Source of the DNA: Roseimaritima multifibrata
GTDB lineage: Bacteria > Planctomycetota > Planctomycetia > Pirellulales > Pirellulaceae
Length of the DNA: 64,000 nucleotides
Direction: 5' to 3'
Assembly: GCF_007741495.1 (NCBI RefSeq)
Contig: NZ_CP036262.1
Coordinates: forward strand, 2,294,001 to 2,358,000
Shown: positions 1 through 8,980 of the stretch, piece by piece
Layout: every line of letters begins with the position of its first letter
How positions within the stretch are numbered: the first letter of the stretch is position 1
Notes under the pieces: model-generated
The model's database searches: none
What the model saw: only the letters and a program-made list of their open reading frames with translations
What the model was told of the DNA's origin: nothing
Position numbers and translations under genes: made by a program

Positions 1-114
1 ACCAAAGACGGAAAATTGTCCGCTCAGTTCGAGCATTCGGTCTTGATGACCGAAACCGGCCCAGAGATTCTGACGTTGACGCAAGATGGTCCCCGTCGAG
101 GGCATCGGTTCTAA
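1..114 (+). CDS. map: Methionine aminopeptidase type I, C-terminal end (partial)
   Basis: The first 37 codons in frame 1 read through to a TAA at 112-114. The translated end contains the segment [20 protein letters not shown], which matches the C-terminal strand region of type I methionine aminopeptidases (typically ...AQFEHT...GPEILT). This enzyme removes the initiator Met from nascent proteins in the cytoplasm and is a dimetal hydrolase; the metal ligands lie upstream of the window. Its last residues (DGPRRGHRF) form a short basic tail. Only the 3' end is visible, so full length and start cannot be judged. Confidence 0.8.
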   Translation, partial: TKDGKLSAQFEHSVLMTETGPEILTLTQDGPRRGHRF

Positions 115-280
115 GGTTTGGCGTTCTTGAAATGTGTGCTCGGATGAAAGCGGGCACGCAATAGGTTAGGAACAACGTCCCTGTCGTAGCTGCACTCGCC
201 ATCGCGTGGGCAGGCCGGCGATTCGGCACAAATCGATTTTACGTTATTTGGGCGAGACTAACGGATTGCCAAAACGACAA

Positions 281-315
281 AAAAACCCCGCCACAATCGT
301 GACGGGGTTTTCTGG
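281..315 (-). terminator. Rho-independent terminator after the BBP7 gene
   Basis: Read on the minus strand, AAAACCCCG and CGGGGTTTT arms enclose an inner CAC/GTG pair and a short loop, followed directly by a run of T. It lies about 30 bp past the stop of the BBP7 gene. The stem is symmetrical enough to act on plus-strand transcripts from map too. Confidence 0.85.
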
Positions 316-343
316 GATCTTCATTCCATCGGACAATCTATCA

Positions 344-1861
344 CTACCAAGTGTACTCGGCTCCGAACGTGAACCCTTGAAGGACAAGAGGATCGTAGCT
401 GACCGGAGCGTTGGCGTTGCTTACTTGTGGAGTCAGCAGCAAGTTGCGGCTTTCGGTCAAGTTCATGCCTCCGCCGATTTCGTCGACAGCAAGGATGTAG
501 TAGGAGGACCGGAACGCCCATGAGTGGCTCAAGCGATAGACGATCGCCGTGTTCAGTTCCAGCATTCCTGTCGTTTCCGAGCTTCCGATAAAGTCACCGC
601 GAGATCCAGCGGTTGCACCTGCTCCGATGTTGCTGCCGGTTGCGTAGATGTTGCGATTCACGTCATTTTCTAGGACCCCAAGCTTAAGCTCCGATCCGAT
701 GCTGACGCCAGCCATTAGGTTCCACCAAAGGTCTCCACCAATCTGGACACCAAACAGGTCGTTTTTGGTGCTGTTGGTCAAGTTCAGGTAGCGTGGGGTT
801 CCTCCGACGTTTCCTGTCGATGTGAATGTCAGTGCTTCATCCAAGCGAATGTAGCGAAGTCCTGCAAGCCACGATCCTTGCAATCGCCCGGTCGCACCGG
901 CTGTCCGCTGGCGGTAGTTAATTTCCCCACTGTGGAAATTCGCTTCCCCAGAAATGCCCTGCCGGGATGCATTGTCGGAATCTGCATAGCCACCAACGGG
1001 GTTCGTGCCGTAGAAGCTGATGAACGAGAACAGGTTTAAGGGGGGGGCGGTAGTGGCGTTCACTGCGGAACTATCTTCCCACTTGTTGCCGCCCATGTAG
1101 GTCAGTTCAAGATTGCTTCCGACGCCCAAGATAATGGCTCCGGACAGACGGATCCCTGCTTCGATGTCCTCCAAGTCGGCAGCACTGCTATACAACGCTG
1201 GCGTTCCTGCGGCACCAAAAGTGGAAAGTAGCGACGATGGGTTTTGAGTGTTCCGCTTAAGGAAGGTCGCTTCGGCAGAGAAGTCAAACCAACGTGGAGC
1301 GTTGGGTCCGGCTTCACCGTAGGGCATTAGCATGCCGAGCAAGCCCGCGATGTGCCCATGTCGGAGGCGTCCGTTTCCGAGCAGCCCCATGCCGCCACAG
1401 CTACCGCAGCCACAGCCGCCGCCATGACCCATCATGCCGTATCCCATGGGGCCTTGCCCCATCATGCCAGGGCCGCCGCCACGCATGCGATCCAAAATGC
1501 CGCCGCTTCCGACCGGGCCGGAGCTGCAGCGGTTGCAACCGTATCCAAGGCAATCACAGCCGGATGCGTCGCATCCCGAGCTGCCGTTGAAGCCGGCGGG
1601 AGAAACTCCCTGGCCTCCTGGCATTCCCATTCCGCCTGCCTGCATCACTCCCATCGGAGGACCGGGCATCGCGGAATACATCGCGGGCATGACGCCCGGT
1701 GTGCCTACAGGGGGCATCCCCCGAGGTGTTAAGTAACCGCTGGCACCGTAATCGGCGTCGGCGGCAGGCGGCATCGGCGGTGCGGCAACAGCGAAGGTCG
1801 CTACTGCCAACGTGGCCGCCAAAGTCAGAACGGTGCGAGACCATTGAATTATTTTAGGCAT
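344..1861 (-). CDS. BBP7-family outer-membrane beta-barrel protein
   Basis: 505 residues. An N-terminal signal peptide (about residues 1-27, ending TFAVAA) is followed by a low-complexity Gly/Met/Pro/Cys-rich stretch (about 30-170) with GCDCLGYGC and GGCGCGSCGG clusters. The rest is an alternating beta-rich region that starts near PRWFDFSAEATFLKRNT and ends in GFTFGAEYTW. The aromatic last residue and the FDFSAEATFL opening fit the planctomycete BBP7 family (PF07585), predicted outer-membrane barrels. The start is backed by GGAGA 9 nt upstream. The gene stands alone, facing away from the next gene and ending in a strong terminator. The Cys-rich linker could bind metal or crosslink at the surface; this is inference. 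The function of the family is not established. Confidence 0.85.
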   Translation of the reverse strand: MPKIIQWSRTVLTLAATLAVATFAVAAPPMPPAADADYGASGYLTPRGMPPVGTPGVMPAMYSAMPGPPMGVMQAGGMGMPGGQGVSPAGFNGSSGCDASGCDCLGYGCNRCSSGPVGSGGILDRMRGGGPGMMGQGPMGYGMMGHGGGCGCGSCGGMGLLGNGRLRHGHIAGLLGMLMPYGEAGPNAPRWFDFSAEATFLKRNTQNPSSLLSTFGAAGTPALYSSAADLEDIEAGIRLSGAIILGVGSNLELTYMGGNKWEDSSAVNATTAPPLNLFSFISFYGTNPVGGYADSDNASRQGISGEANFHSGEINYRQRTAGATGRLQGSWLAGLRYIRLDEALTFTSTGNVGGTPRYLNLTNSTKNDLFGVQIGGDLWWNLMAGVSIGSELKLGVLENDVNRNIYATGSNIGAGATAGSRGDFIGSSETTGMLELNTAIVYRLSHSWAFRSSYYILAVDEIGGGMNLTESRNLLLTPQVSNANAPVSYDPLVLQGFTFGAEYTW

Positions 1862-2286
1862 TAGGAATGTCTCCGCGGCCCCCCGGCCGCTGCTGCTTGT
1901 CCGAATGGCGAAGACGGAGACATACTGATTAGGTCAGTACGCCGTGATTCAGCTTGTATACGGATGGTGCACACAAACGAAACCACGGTCGCTCGACCGC
2001 AGTCAAGCGACTCCCCCCTGGCATAGTTTTTCTGCGATTCCCGAAACCCTACCGGATTTAACGGAGTCCTTGCGAACTCCGTTCCACCAACCGGTACGAT
2101 CGCACGAATCGCTCCCGACGGAATTATCGGCATGATCGGACCTAATGTTTTGTGAATTCCGGTGGTTCCTGCCAGGAAAACTTTGCCGGTCGTACGCAAT
2201 GGATCGTTCGTGCCGACATTGCACCCCGCAATTCGTTACGATTAGTTGGTCTGACCTACCTCTTTCGAGGCGAGGAAAAAACACGA
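1862..2286. other. Divergent intergenic region with nested inverted repeats
   Basis: This 425-bp gap separates the BBP7 gene (minus) from the next plus-strand gene, so it should carry both promoters. I see a TACTGA-N5-TCAGTA inverted repeat at 1923-1939 and a nested stem at 2051-2095: outer ACCGG/CCGGT arms and inner AACGGAGT/ACTCCGTT arms around an 8-nt loop. Open frames crossing the gap in both directions have no recognisable protein content. No confident -35/-10 pair was found. Confidence 0.5.
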
Positions 2287-3837
2287 ATGACTGCCAACTT
2301 CGAATCGATCGCTCAGCTGATGGAGCGGCTTGGGCCGCCGCCGCAGGCCATTATGGATGACTGGATCGCGCAGCTCACCGCGGGATCAAGCTTCCACGAA
2401 GAGGCCACCGACGGCGATTTTGGACTGCGAGACGTCGCCACGCGGTATGCGGTCGATCGACAAAATCGCTTGGTGCGAATGGAAGATTCCCCTCAGTCTT
2501 CAGCCAGCGGAAACCTATGGCAATCACCTGATGCCGTCAACGAATCGCGGGAAGTTGTCGTGACGACCGCTCGGTCGCCTGCCGGGCGTGTCAGAGCGAA
2601 TCGAGGACGGAGGGTTGCTCGCTTTCGGCGTGGTGCGATCCCGCTTGCCGGTCTGGGCTGTGTGGGGGCGTTGGTCGGCTGGGGGATTTTCGCTAAGTCT
2701 TCTGGGACCTCCGGTTCGGACGTGGTCGAAAAAAGTAAACCTGCCGAGAAAAGCAAACCTGTCGCACAAGCGATGCCCAACGTCCTCGATGCGAACGCTC
2801 GTTTGCACTCGTCGCAGGGCCGAGGGGACGCGTTTTCTCTTTTTAAGCCTGAACCTGAGGGCTTTGTCCTTGGAGATCAGGGGGAGCAGGAACTGGAAGA
2901 GATCGACCATGACAACGGGGATGGATTGGCTGTGAGTGGAGCGAAGCCCGTCGTGAGCCTACAAGGGATTCCTGAACGCTTGCAGCCGGCCGCGATGGTT
3001 GATGCAGCGGTGGAGGAACTTCGGCAGGAGGACTATGACGCGTTGCCCGGCCAAGAGGTTCGAACGGCAAACCAGGCGGATTCAGAAGCCCCGGCGACTG
3101 GGGATTCGCCGGTCCATCCCTCTTCACCGCAGCTTGAAATCGATCCGTTGGTATTTGAATTTTATGAACATGACCAACGAAAGGCTTGGCACTTAGGGAC
3201 GGCACCACCAGCCGAACGAACGCAGCTAGGTTTCTCGTTTGTGCTTCCCGCGGATATCGATTTGATCTGGGTAATGCCTCCCGAAAACGATTCCCAACGT
3301 GCGTCGATGTTCGTGGTTCAGTTGACGTCTGCAGATAACCGTGAAGTCGCGATCCAGCTTCGCTATGACCTTCGCATTGCGAAGCGACTGACCTGTCGGC
3401 GGAGGCTTTATGCAAGGTTGGATCCGCAGCTCCCCTGGTTTCCGCTTGAGGCTCCCAAGTTCAGCGAATGGATGCACCAACAATTCTTTCAGCAGAAGCA
3501 GCAAGGGATTTTGTTGGCCGCAATGGAACGTCGGTATGCGGATGCTGATTCCTCGACACGTCGTCAACTGCGCCCGCAACGCGATGCACTGCGACAATCG
3601 ATCGAGCAGGTCGAATCGGTTCTCGAACGTTCCAGTCAGCTCTCACACTTGCTTGATTCGCTTGCTGCACCAGCATCGATGGACCTCAGGCTTCAGGTTC
3701 GGTCACCGGAAAAAAACGAGATCCTCTTAAGTTCTCGCGGCGCCGATTTTTTGCCTGAGCGAGATCTGCCCGATGGTTACCATGTGGTTCGATTTGAAGA
3801 AGAACCACGTGACGTTCCGCGGGAGAATCCGAAGTGA
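2287..3837 (+). CDS. Hypothetical single-pass membrane protein
   Basis: 516 residues from ATG 2287, chosen because GAGG lies just upstream and the frame above it has no protein-like content. The N-terminal ~110 residues resemble a cytoplasmic segment rich in Arg near its end, followed by one membrane span (about 116-136, PLAGLGCVGALVGWGIF). After that come an acidic, probably disordered stretch and a folded region from about 270. A helical, coiled-coil-like segment (RDALRQSIEQVESVLERSSQ) lies near the C-terminus. I do not recognise a family. The stop overlaps the GTG start of the MfnE-like kinase in a GTGA, which indicates translational coupling. No catalytic motif is visible. Confidence 0.7.
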   Translation: MTANFESIAQLMERLGPPPQAIMDDWIAQLTAGSSFHEEATDGDFGLRDVATRYAVDRQNRLVRMEDSPQSSASGNLWQSPDAVNESREVVVTTARSPAGRVRANRGRRVARFRRGAIPLAGLGCVGALVGWGIFAKSSGTSGSDVVEKSKPAEKSKPVAQAMPNVLDANARLHSSQGRGDAFSLFKPEPEGFVLGDQGEQELEEIDHDNGDGLAVSGAKPVVSLQGIPERLQPAAMVDAAVEELRQEDYDALPGQEVRTANQADSEAPATGDSPVHPSSPQLEIDPLVFEFYEHDQRKAWHLGTAPPAERTQLGFSFVLPADIDLIWVMPPENDSQRASMFVVQLTSADNREVAIQLRYDLRIAKRLTCRRRLYARLDPQLPWFPLEAPKFSEWMHQQFFQQKQQGILLAAMERRYADADSSTRRQLRPQRDALRQSIEQVESVLERSSQLSHLLDSLAAPASMDLRLQVRSPEKNEILLSSRGADFLPERDLPDGYHVVRFEEEPRDVPRENPK

Positions 3838-4421
3838 AGCAGGCAGTCGTACACCGACGAGTCATCAAGCTGGGAGGGAGTTTGCTCGCTGCGCCCGACT
3901 TGGTGTCGCGAATTCAAAGCTGGCTGAATAGACAGCCGAAAGCTAACGAAAACCTGTGGATCATCGGTGGCGGAGAAATCGTGGAAGGTCTTCGGGTGTA
4001 CGATCAAATTCACCTGCTTGATCCGGTTGCGATGCATTGGCGTTGTGTGCGCCAGATGCGGTCAACGTTCGAGATCCTCGCCGAATTGTTTCCTGCTTGG
4101 ACGCAAATTACCAGCGAAGCTGAATTTAGTGCGGCTTGCAGTCGGGGGCGGTTTGCACCGCAAACATTGATCGCGGCCGACACATTCTTTACGCCGGCCA
4201 ACGACGGTCATCTGCCAGCAGACTGGACGACGACCAGTGATTCCATCGCAGCTTTCTTGGCACAGCAGACCGATGCGGAGGAGCTTGTGTTGCTGAAATC
4301 GTGTGAGATTTCGGCCCAAGCGACGATCGCTGAATTGGTTGCCAACGGGACGATCGATCAGGCTTTCTTGTTCGCATCCAAAGGGCTTCCCTTGGTCCGA
4401 GCCGAAGCATTAGAGGGCTAG
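3834..4421 (+). CDS. MfnE-like amino acid kinase superfamily protein (COG2054 type)
   Basis: 195 residues from a GTG that overlaps the previous stop. The fold signature of the aspartokinase/uridylate kinase superfamily is present: VIKLGGSLL near the N-terminus, WIIGGGEIVEGL, and a C-terminal TSDSIAAFL...ELVLLKS. The HLLDPVAMHW segment and the TSDSIAA block are typical of COG2054 kinases. In methanogens this family includes MfnE, which phosphorylates the furan intermediate F1-P to F1-PP in methanofuran synthesis. Planctomycetes and methylotrophs carry relatives tied to H4MPT/methylofuran C1 transfer. The presence of MfnD-like and MfnF-like genes 26 kb away supports this role. Exact substrate is inferred. 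Confidence 0.7.
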   Translation: MKQAVVHRRVIKLGGSLLAAPDLVSRIQSWLNRQPKANENLWIIGGGEIVEGLRVYDQIHLLDPVAMHWRCVRQMRSTFEILAELFPAWTQITSEAEFSAACSRGRFAPQTLIAADTFFTPANDGHLPADWTTTSDSIAAFLAQQTDAEELVLLKSCEISAQATIAELVANGTIDQAFLFASKGLPLVRAEALEG

Positions 4422-5139
4422 GAGTCGCCACGTTAACGCTTGGGAGAGAGGGGAGTCGCTGGCTCTTGCACTGGAGGCTGGCGATTCGATTGGTAAGAAA
4501 TGCGGGCGAGCAAAACGGAACCTCTTGCGGCCGCGGGGCGGTTTTCCGGTGCCAGCTGCTTTCTTAGCGCCCGCGGCACGAGCCGCCTGCTGATTTAGTG
4601 ATGGTCCCCTTTCGCTCGGAACGTGAAATTTATCACTGACGATTTCAACCCTGCCCATCCGAGTCTGGGTGCAGTGCTTTTAACCCAGCGGAGGGGGGGG
4701 TAAGTGAAGAAAGTCTGGCTCCCCTCGCCCTCAAAACAAGCTCGCTTAAAAAAAGTTTGATACTGAATCAACGGTTTGCCAGCTAATGCAATTAAGTACG
4801 ATTCAAAGGCTTGTTTTGGGGGAGAGGGGCAGGGGGAGAGGGGCCGACAGCGTTGGGCAAGGCGTGGCATAATCGCTTGAAATCCGAGGCTTTCACCGCG
4901 TCTTCGCTGCAAAATCGCCGCCTGGAAATCTCCCCCTCTCCCCCAGCCCTTCTCCCCCAAGCAAGCTTCACTAAATCAAGTAAAGAGGCAGAGATCACGT
5001 AACGAGCTAGCAGAGATTTCTTCCGCACCAAAGAGCTCGCTTAGGGGCGAGGGGAGCTAGACTTTCTTCATTTATATATCTGCCGCCCTCCGCCCTCCGG
5101 GCCCTGCTTCGCGATCGGTGAAACCTGCATGACCGCAGG
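4422..5139. repeat. Repeat-rich intergenic region, no gene seen
   Basis: 718 bp with no convincing coding frame. A module at about 4609-4690 (core CCTGCCCATCCGAGTCTG followed by GTGCTTTTA and a CCCAGCGG tail) recurs at about 40890-40975 and 41360-41420. A second element is a long imperfect inverted repeat: purine-poor CCCCTCGCCCTCAAAACAAGC (ending at 4741) against GCTTGTTTTGGGGGAGAGGGG (from 4809), with further C/T-rich CCCCCTCTCCCCCAG copies near 4930-4965. A short piece of the CTGCCGCCCTCCGGGC motif lies near 5080-5100. These look like dispersed intergenic repeats at gene ends. Confidence 0.7.
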
Positions 5140-6630
5140 CTACGCTTCGGCGATCTTTTGCAGCAGCGTTTGTCTTAGCTGGCCGGGATTGATGTTGGGA
5201 TTGATCTTTTTTGCTTGCCCGATCAAGGACCCGATAGCTTGCGGTTTTCCGCCCTGCACGTCTTCGATGACCTGCGGATTTGCGGCCAGCAATTGATCGC
5301 AGATGGTGTCCAGTTCGTTATCATCCACCGCTTCAATGCCGAGCGATTTTGTCGCTTCGGCTACGGTCCCGCCGTTGGCGAGGAGGTGCTGGAAAACGTC
5401 CCTGGCTCGGTTGTTGTCCAGTTTGCCCGCTTGGACTTCTCCTAGCAATTCGCCCAGCGTTTCCGCTTGGATGGGGAAATCTTCCAGGTCGATTTGCTGT
5501 TCTTTCAGGGTCCGCATGACATCTTGCTGGATCCATGAGCTGACGCGTTTGGGAGCCTTGGCGATGCCTGCTGCGGTTTCGAAAAATCCGACCATCGCAG
5601 GGCCTTGGTTTACCAGCACATCGGCGTCGTAGGGGGCAAGGCCGTGTTGGGTTTGGAATCGTTCGCGGGTTTCGGCGGGCAGTTCACCCATCGCTTGGCG
5701 AACGGCTTCGACCTGTTCCTTGGGGATTTGCACCGGTAGCAAATCGGGGTCTGGGAAATAGCGGTAATCGGCGGATTCTTCTTTTTCCCGCTGTACAAAC
5801 GTGGTTTCGGTGGCGTCATTCCAGCCGAAGGTGCGTTTGCCCATCGTTTCAATCGTGATGCCCGTATCTTCCCATTCTTGGTATTGGCGAATGGCTTCGA
5901 ATTCGATCGCCCGTTCGACAGCTCGGAAGCTGTTCATGTTCTTGACTTCGACGATCGGCGTCGCAATCCGCTGGTTGTCTTTATCGATGTGCAGGTTCAC
6001 ATTTGCGTCGACGCGCAAGCTGCCTTCCTGCATTTCGCAGTCAGAAACTTTTAGGTGTCTGAGCAGCAAACGTAGTTCGGTTAGATAGTTTTTCGCTTCA
6101 GCGGCGGAACGCAGTTCTGGTTTGCTGACGATTTCTAGCAGCGGAGTACCGCAGCGATTCAAGTCGATCCGCGTAAAGTCACGCCCCGAGGTTTCGTCGT
6201 GCATGCTCTTGCCGGCGTCCTCTTCCAGATGTGCTCGGAAGAGTCCGATTCGTCTGGTTTCCTCGTCATTTTCCGGGTCGGTAATGTCAAGGTAACCTTC
6301 GGCACAGATCGGCAGATCGAATTGGCTGATCTGGTATCCCTTGGGAAGGTCGGGATAGAAGTATTGCTTGCGATCCCATTTCGTCAGAGGCGGGATCGTG
6401 CAGTTTAGGGCTAACCCCGTGACGATTGCTAAGGAGATCGCCTCTTCGTTCAAGACCGGCAGGGCTCCGGGCAAGCCGAGGCAGACCGGGCAGACCTGCG
6501 TGTTGGGGGCGGCTCCGAATTGGGCGCTGCACCTGCAGAACAATTTCGTTTGCGTTTTCAGTTGGGCATGGACTTCCAGCCCGATCACAATCTTGTGGGG
6601 AAAACGTCCGTCATCTAATCGCTCGCTCAC
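5140..6630 (-). CDS. gatB: Asp/Glu-tRNA(Asn/Gln) amidotransferase subunit B
   Basis: 496 residues, normal GatB length. GatCAB converts mischarged Glu-tRNA(Gln) and/or Asp-tRNA(Asn) to the amide form; GatB binds the tRNA and carries out the kinase/transamidase step. The N-terminus has the family signature IGLEVHAQL and a zinc site made by C32, C34, C47 and C50. The middle includes DANVNLHI and EVKNMNSFRAVERAIEFE. The C-terminal YqeY-like tail (GSLIGQAKKINPNINPGQLR) is intact. Translation starts at a GTG that overlaps the gatA stop (GTGA), so it is coupled to gatA. It is the last gene of an rpmB-gatC-gatA-gatB cluster. Confidence 0.97.
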   Translation of the reverse strand: MSERLDDGRFPHKIVIGLEVHAQLKTQTKLFCRCSAQFGAAPNTQVCPVCLGLPGALPVLNEEAISLAIVTGLALNCTIPPLTKWDRKQYFYPDLPKGYQISQFDLPICAEGYLDITDPENDEETRRIGLFRAHLEEDAGKSMHDETSGRDFTRIDLNRCGTPLLEIVSKPELRSAAEAKNYLTELRLLLRHLKVSDCEMQEGSLRVDANVNLHIDKDNQRIATPIVEVKNMNSFRAVERAIEFEAIRQYQEWEDTGITIETMGKRTFGWNDATETTFVQREKEESADYRYFPDPDLLPVQIPKEQVEAVRQAMGELPAETRERFQTQHGLAPYDADVLVNQGPAMVGFFETAAGIAKAPKRVSSWIQQDVMRTLKEQQIDLEDFPIQAETLGELLGEVQAGKLDNNRARDVFQHLLANGGTVAEATKSLGIEAVDDNELDTICDQLLAANPQVIEDVQGGKPQAIGSLIGQAKKINPNINPGQLRQTLLQKIAEA

Positions 6631-8114
6631 GCCACGGGTCTCCGGCGATGATGGGTGGTAGCCTGTTGGAACATGGCTCCTGCACGGAACAACGTTGATT
6701 CTTTTAGTGGTGGAGCCTGCAATTGGACGCCCAGTGGCAGTCCGCTTTCGGTGGTTCCCGCAGGAAGCGAGAGGGCGGGGATGCCGGCTAGGTTGGCTCC
6801 GACGGTAAACAGGTCGCAGAGGTACATTTGCAACGGGTCTTCCATCTTGTCGCCAAGTGGGAAGGCGGCCGATGGAGTGACCGGGCTAAGCAGGGCGTCG
6901 ACTTTTTCAAAAGCCGCGTCATAGTCGCCACGGATCAGTCGTCGGACTCGCAGCGATTTGGCGTAATACTTTGCCGAATACCCTTCGCTAAGGGCATACG
7001 TCCCCAGCATGATTCGTCGCTTCACTTCGTCGCCAAAGCCTTCGCTGCGTGATTTGCAGTAGGTGGCGACCAGGGGGCCGTCTTTTTTTGCGGCCGCTTC
7101 ATCGATTTCGGCGCGGTGTCCGTAGTGTGCACCGTCATAGCGAGACAGGTTACTGCTCGCTTCGCAGGGGGCGATGATGTAGTAGGTTGGGACCCAGTAC
7201 TTACTGTGAGCAAATTCAACATCGACCAGCGTCGCACCGGCGTCGCGGTAAACATCGATTGCTGCCGCCACGGCGGATCGAGCATCGGGATCGAGGCCCG
7301 GGTCATCCAGTTGCCCACGCATGACTCCGATTCGCATCCCCTTCACGTCGGGTTTGGCTGCGGCCGCGGAATAATCCTCGACCGGAGCATCTAGCGAAGT
7401 CGAATCGCGAGGGTCAAAGCCAGCGATATGGTCTAGTAGTAGTGCCGTATCCGCAACGTCCCAGCCGAGCGGGCCGACTTGGTCCAGGCTGCTTGCGAAG
7501 GCAACCAAACCGAATCGGCTGACACGACCGTAGGTTGGTTTCAGGCCTGTGACGCCGCAAAAGGCGGCGGGCTGTCGAATGGAACCGCCGGTATCGCTTC
7601 CCAGGCTGAGAGGCACATTTTGAGCGGCGACGACGGCGGCGGCCCCTCCACTGCTTCCGCCTGGGGTGCGGGTCAAATCCCAAGGATTTCGGGTGACACC
7701 AAAGGCACTGTTTTCCGTACTGGCACCCATCGCAAACTCGTCCATGTTGGTTTTGCCGACCAACAGGGCGTCTGCGGATCGCAATTTTGCGACCACGGTT
7801 GCATCATACGGGGGATGAAAGTCCTTCAGCATCTTTGACGAACAGGTCGTCGGCATGTCTGCCGTGCAGAGGACATCCTTGATGGCGATGGGGATCCCAG
7901 CCAAAGGGCCAAGGGATTCGCCAGCGACGCGTCGGCGGTCGATGTCTGCGGCTTGGGCAAGCAGCGATTCGGTCGCAAGGTGCGTAAAAGCCGATACGGT
8001 CGGTTCTGTGGTGGCCGTCCGGTCTAGGGTCGCCTGAGCGACTTCAGCAGCGGACACTTCACGGCTCTGCAACATTTGTTGCAGGCGTGCAGCCGAATCG
8101 AGCGGGATCGTCAT
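6627..8114 (-). CDS. gatA: Asp/Glu-tRNA(Asn/Gln) amidotransferase subunit A
   Basis: 495 residues from ATG 8114, 10 nt after the gatC stop; the frame continues upstream but overlaps gatC, so the internal start is preferred. GatA is the amidase-signature glutaminase that releases ammonia for GatB. The catalytic Ser-cisSer-Lys triad is visible as K79 (IAIKD), S154 in PGGSSGGAAA and S178 in SDTGGSIR. The C-terminal part (VGANLAGIPALSLPAG, GVQLQAPPLKE) matches the family. The stop overlaps the gatB start. Confidence 0.97.
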   Translation of the reverse strand: MTIPLDSAARLQQMLQSREVSAAEVAQATLDRTATTEPTVSAFTHLATESLLAQAADIDRRRVAGESLGPLAGIPIAIKDVLCTADMPTTCSSKMLKDFHPPYDATVVAKLRSADALLVGKTNMDEFAMGASTENSAFGVTRNPWDLTRTPGGSSGGAAAVVAAQNVPLSLGSDTGGSIRQPAAFCGVTGLKPTYGRVSRFGLVAFASSLDQVGPLGWDVADTALLLDHIAGFDPRDSTSLDAPVEDYSAAAAKPDVKGMRIGVMRGQLDDPGLDPDARSAVAAAIDVYRDAGATLVDVEFAHSKYWVPTYYIIAPCEASSNLSRYDGAHYGHRAEIDEAAAKKDGPLVATYCKSRSEGFGDEVKRRIMLGTYALSEGYSAKYYAKSLRVRRLIRGDYDAAFEKVDALLSPVTPSAAFPLGDKMEDPLQMYLCDLFTVGANLAGIPALSLPAGTTESGLPLGVQLQAPPLKESTLFRAGAMFQQATTHHRRRPVA

Positions 8115-8124
8115 ATTGTCGAAA

Positions 8125-8418
8125 TCAAGAGGGCGGCAGAACGGGAGGGACGAGAAAACACTCGTCGTCGGCCAATGGAGCGTTGGCCAAGGCCGCTTCA
8201 CGAGAGAGACTAGGAGCCGGTTCGTCAGCCATCCAGCGATTGGAAACATCCAACGCGGTTGTCATCGGTTCGACTTCGTCCGTATTCAATTCCGCCAACT
8301 GTTCAACGAACCCGAGGATTCGTTCCAGTTGAGGACCTAGCCTTTGGACTTCCTGGTCGGTTAGTTCTAACCGAGCCAGGTGCGCAACTTTGCGAATGTC
8401 GTCGTCAGAAAATGCCAT
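8125..8418 (-). CDS. gatC: Asp/Glu-tRNA(Asn/Gln) amidotransferase subunit C
   Basis: 97 residues, typical for GatC, the small subunit that wraps around GatA and stabilises the GatAB interface. The N-terminal helices (IRKVAHLARLELTDQEVQRL, then ILGFVEQLAELNTDEVEP) and the C-terminal LREDEP-like belt, here MADEPAPSLSREAALANAP, are recognisable. It starts 32 nt after rpmB and ends 10 nt before gatA, fitting one transcript. Confidence 0.95.
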   Translation of the reverse strand: MAFSDDDIRKVAHLARLELTDQEVQRLGPQLERILGFVEQLAELNTDEVEPMTTALDVSNRWMADEPAPSLSREAALANAPLADDECFLVPPVLPPS

Positions 8419-8450
8419 GGCGGTAAGATTGCCGATCGGTTTCTGGACGG

Positions 8451-8729
8451 TTATTTCTTGGCAGGTTTCTTGTCACCAAGCTCAAATGGCTTGACGTGAA
8501 CTTTCTTGCGAACTGCTCCACTGCGGATGCAGGACGTGCAGACACGTACCGATTTGTTTTCACCACTTGGCGTGGTGATGTGGACTTTTTGCAAGTTCGG
8601 TACGAACTTTCGGCGAGTAATACCAGTGATTTTGGTACCGACTCCACCTAGGTATTTGGCTTTACCACGTGTTTCGACGCGGTTGCCCATTTGGACTTTC
8701 TTGCCACAGGCTTCGCATTGACGGGCCAT
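8451..8729 (-). CDS. rpmB: 50S ribosomal protein L28, zinc-binding form
   Basis: 92 residues from ATG 8729, with GGAG 7 nt upstream; a GTG one codon earlier is less likely. The N-terminus (MARQCEACGKK) and the SVRVCTSCIRSG segment each carry a Cys-x2-Cys pair, so this is the C+ zinc-ribbon form of L28. ITRRKFVPNLQKVHI is the family core. It sits in the large ribosomal subunit. It precedes gatC by 32 nt and probably shares its transcript, linking a ribosomal protein to tRNA amidation genes. Confidence 0.96.
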   Translation of the reverse strand: MARQCEACGKKVQMGNRVETRGKAKYLGGVGTKITGITRRKFVPNLQKVHITTPSGENKSVRVCTSCIRSGAVRKKVHVKPFELGDKKPAKK

Positions 8730-8980
8730 CACTCTACTCCGACGTTATTCTAAAACGATATGCGTAATTTATGCGTTTTTTAGCAAGCCCGAGAGTATAT
8801 CGCGAAGATCTGCGAACACAACCTCGGTTGGGACCACAATTTTTCTTTCTCTTTTTACTCCAGTCCGACCAGGAAAGGGCCGATACCCCCTACAGCTCTC
8901 CTAATCGTCACAAGCGACCGGGGAGCGAAAGATTCCCGGGGGGGAACCACAATTGATTCTCATTGATACTTTGGTGCCCC

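Noticed and set aside
1861-2199. Open frame upstream of the BBP7 gene, minus strand
   Set aside because: Its content (many Arg, Pro and Ser, no motif) looks like non-coding DNA, and it overlaps the promoter region and structured elements.
8115-8249. Upstream extension of gatA
   Set aside because: It would overlap gatC; ATG 8114 gives the catalytic residues their usual numbering (K79, S154, S178).
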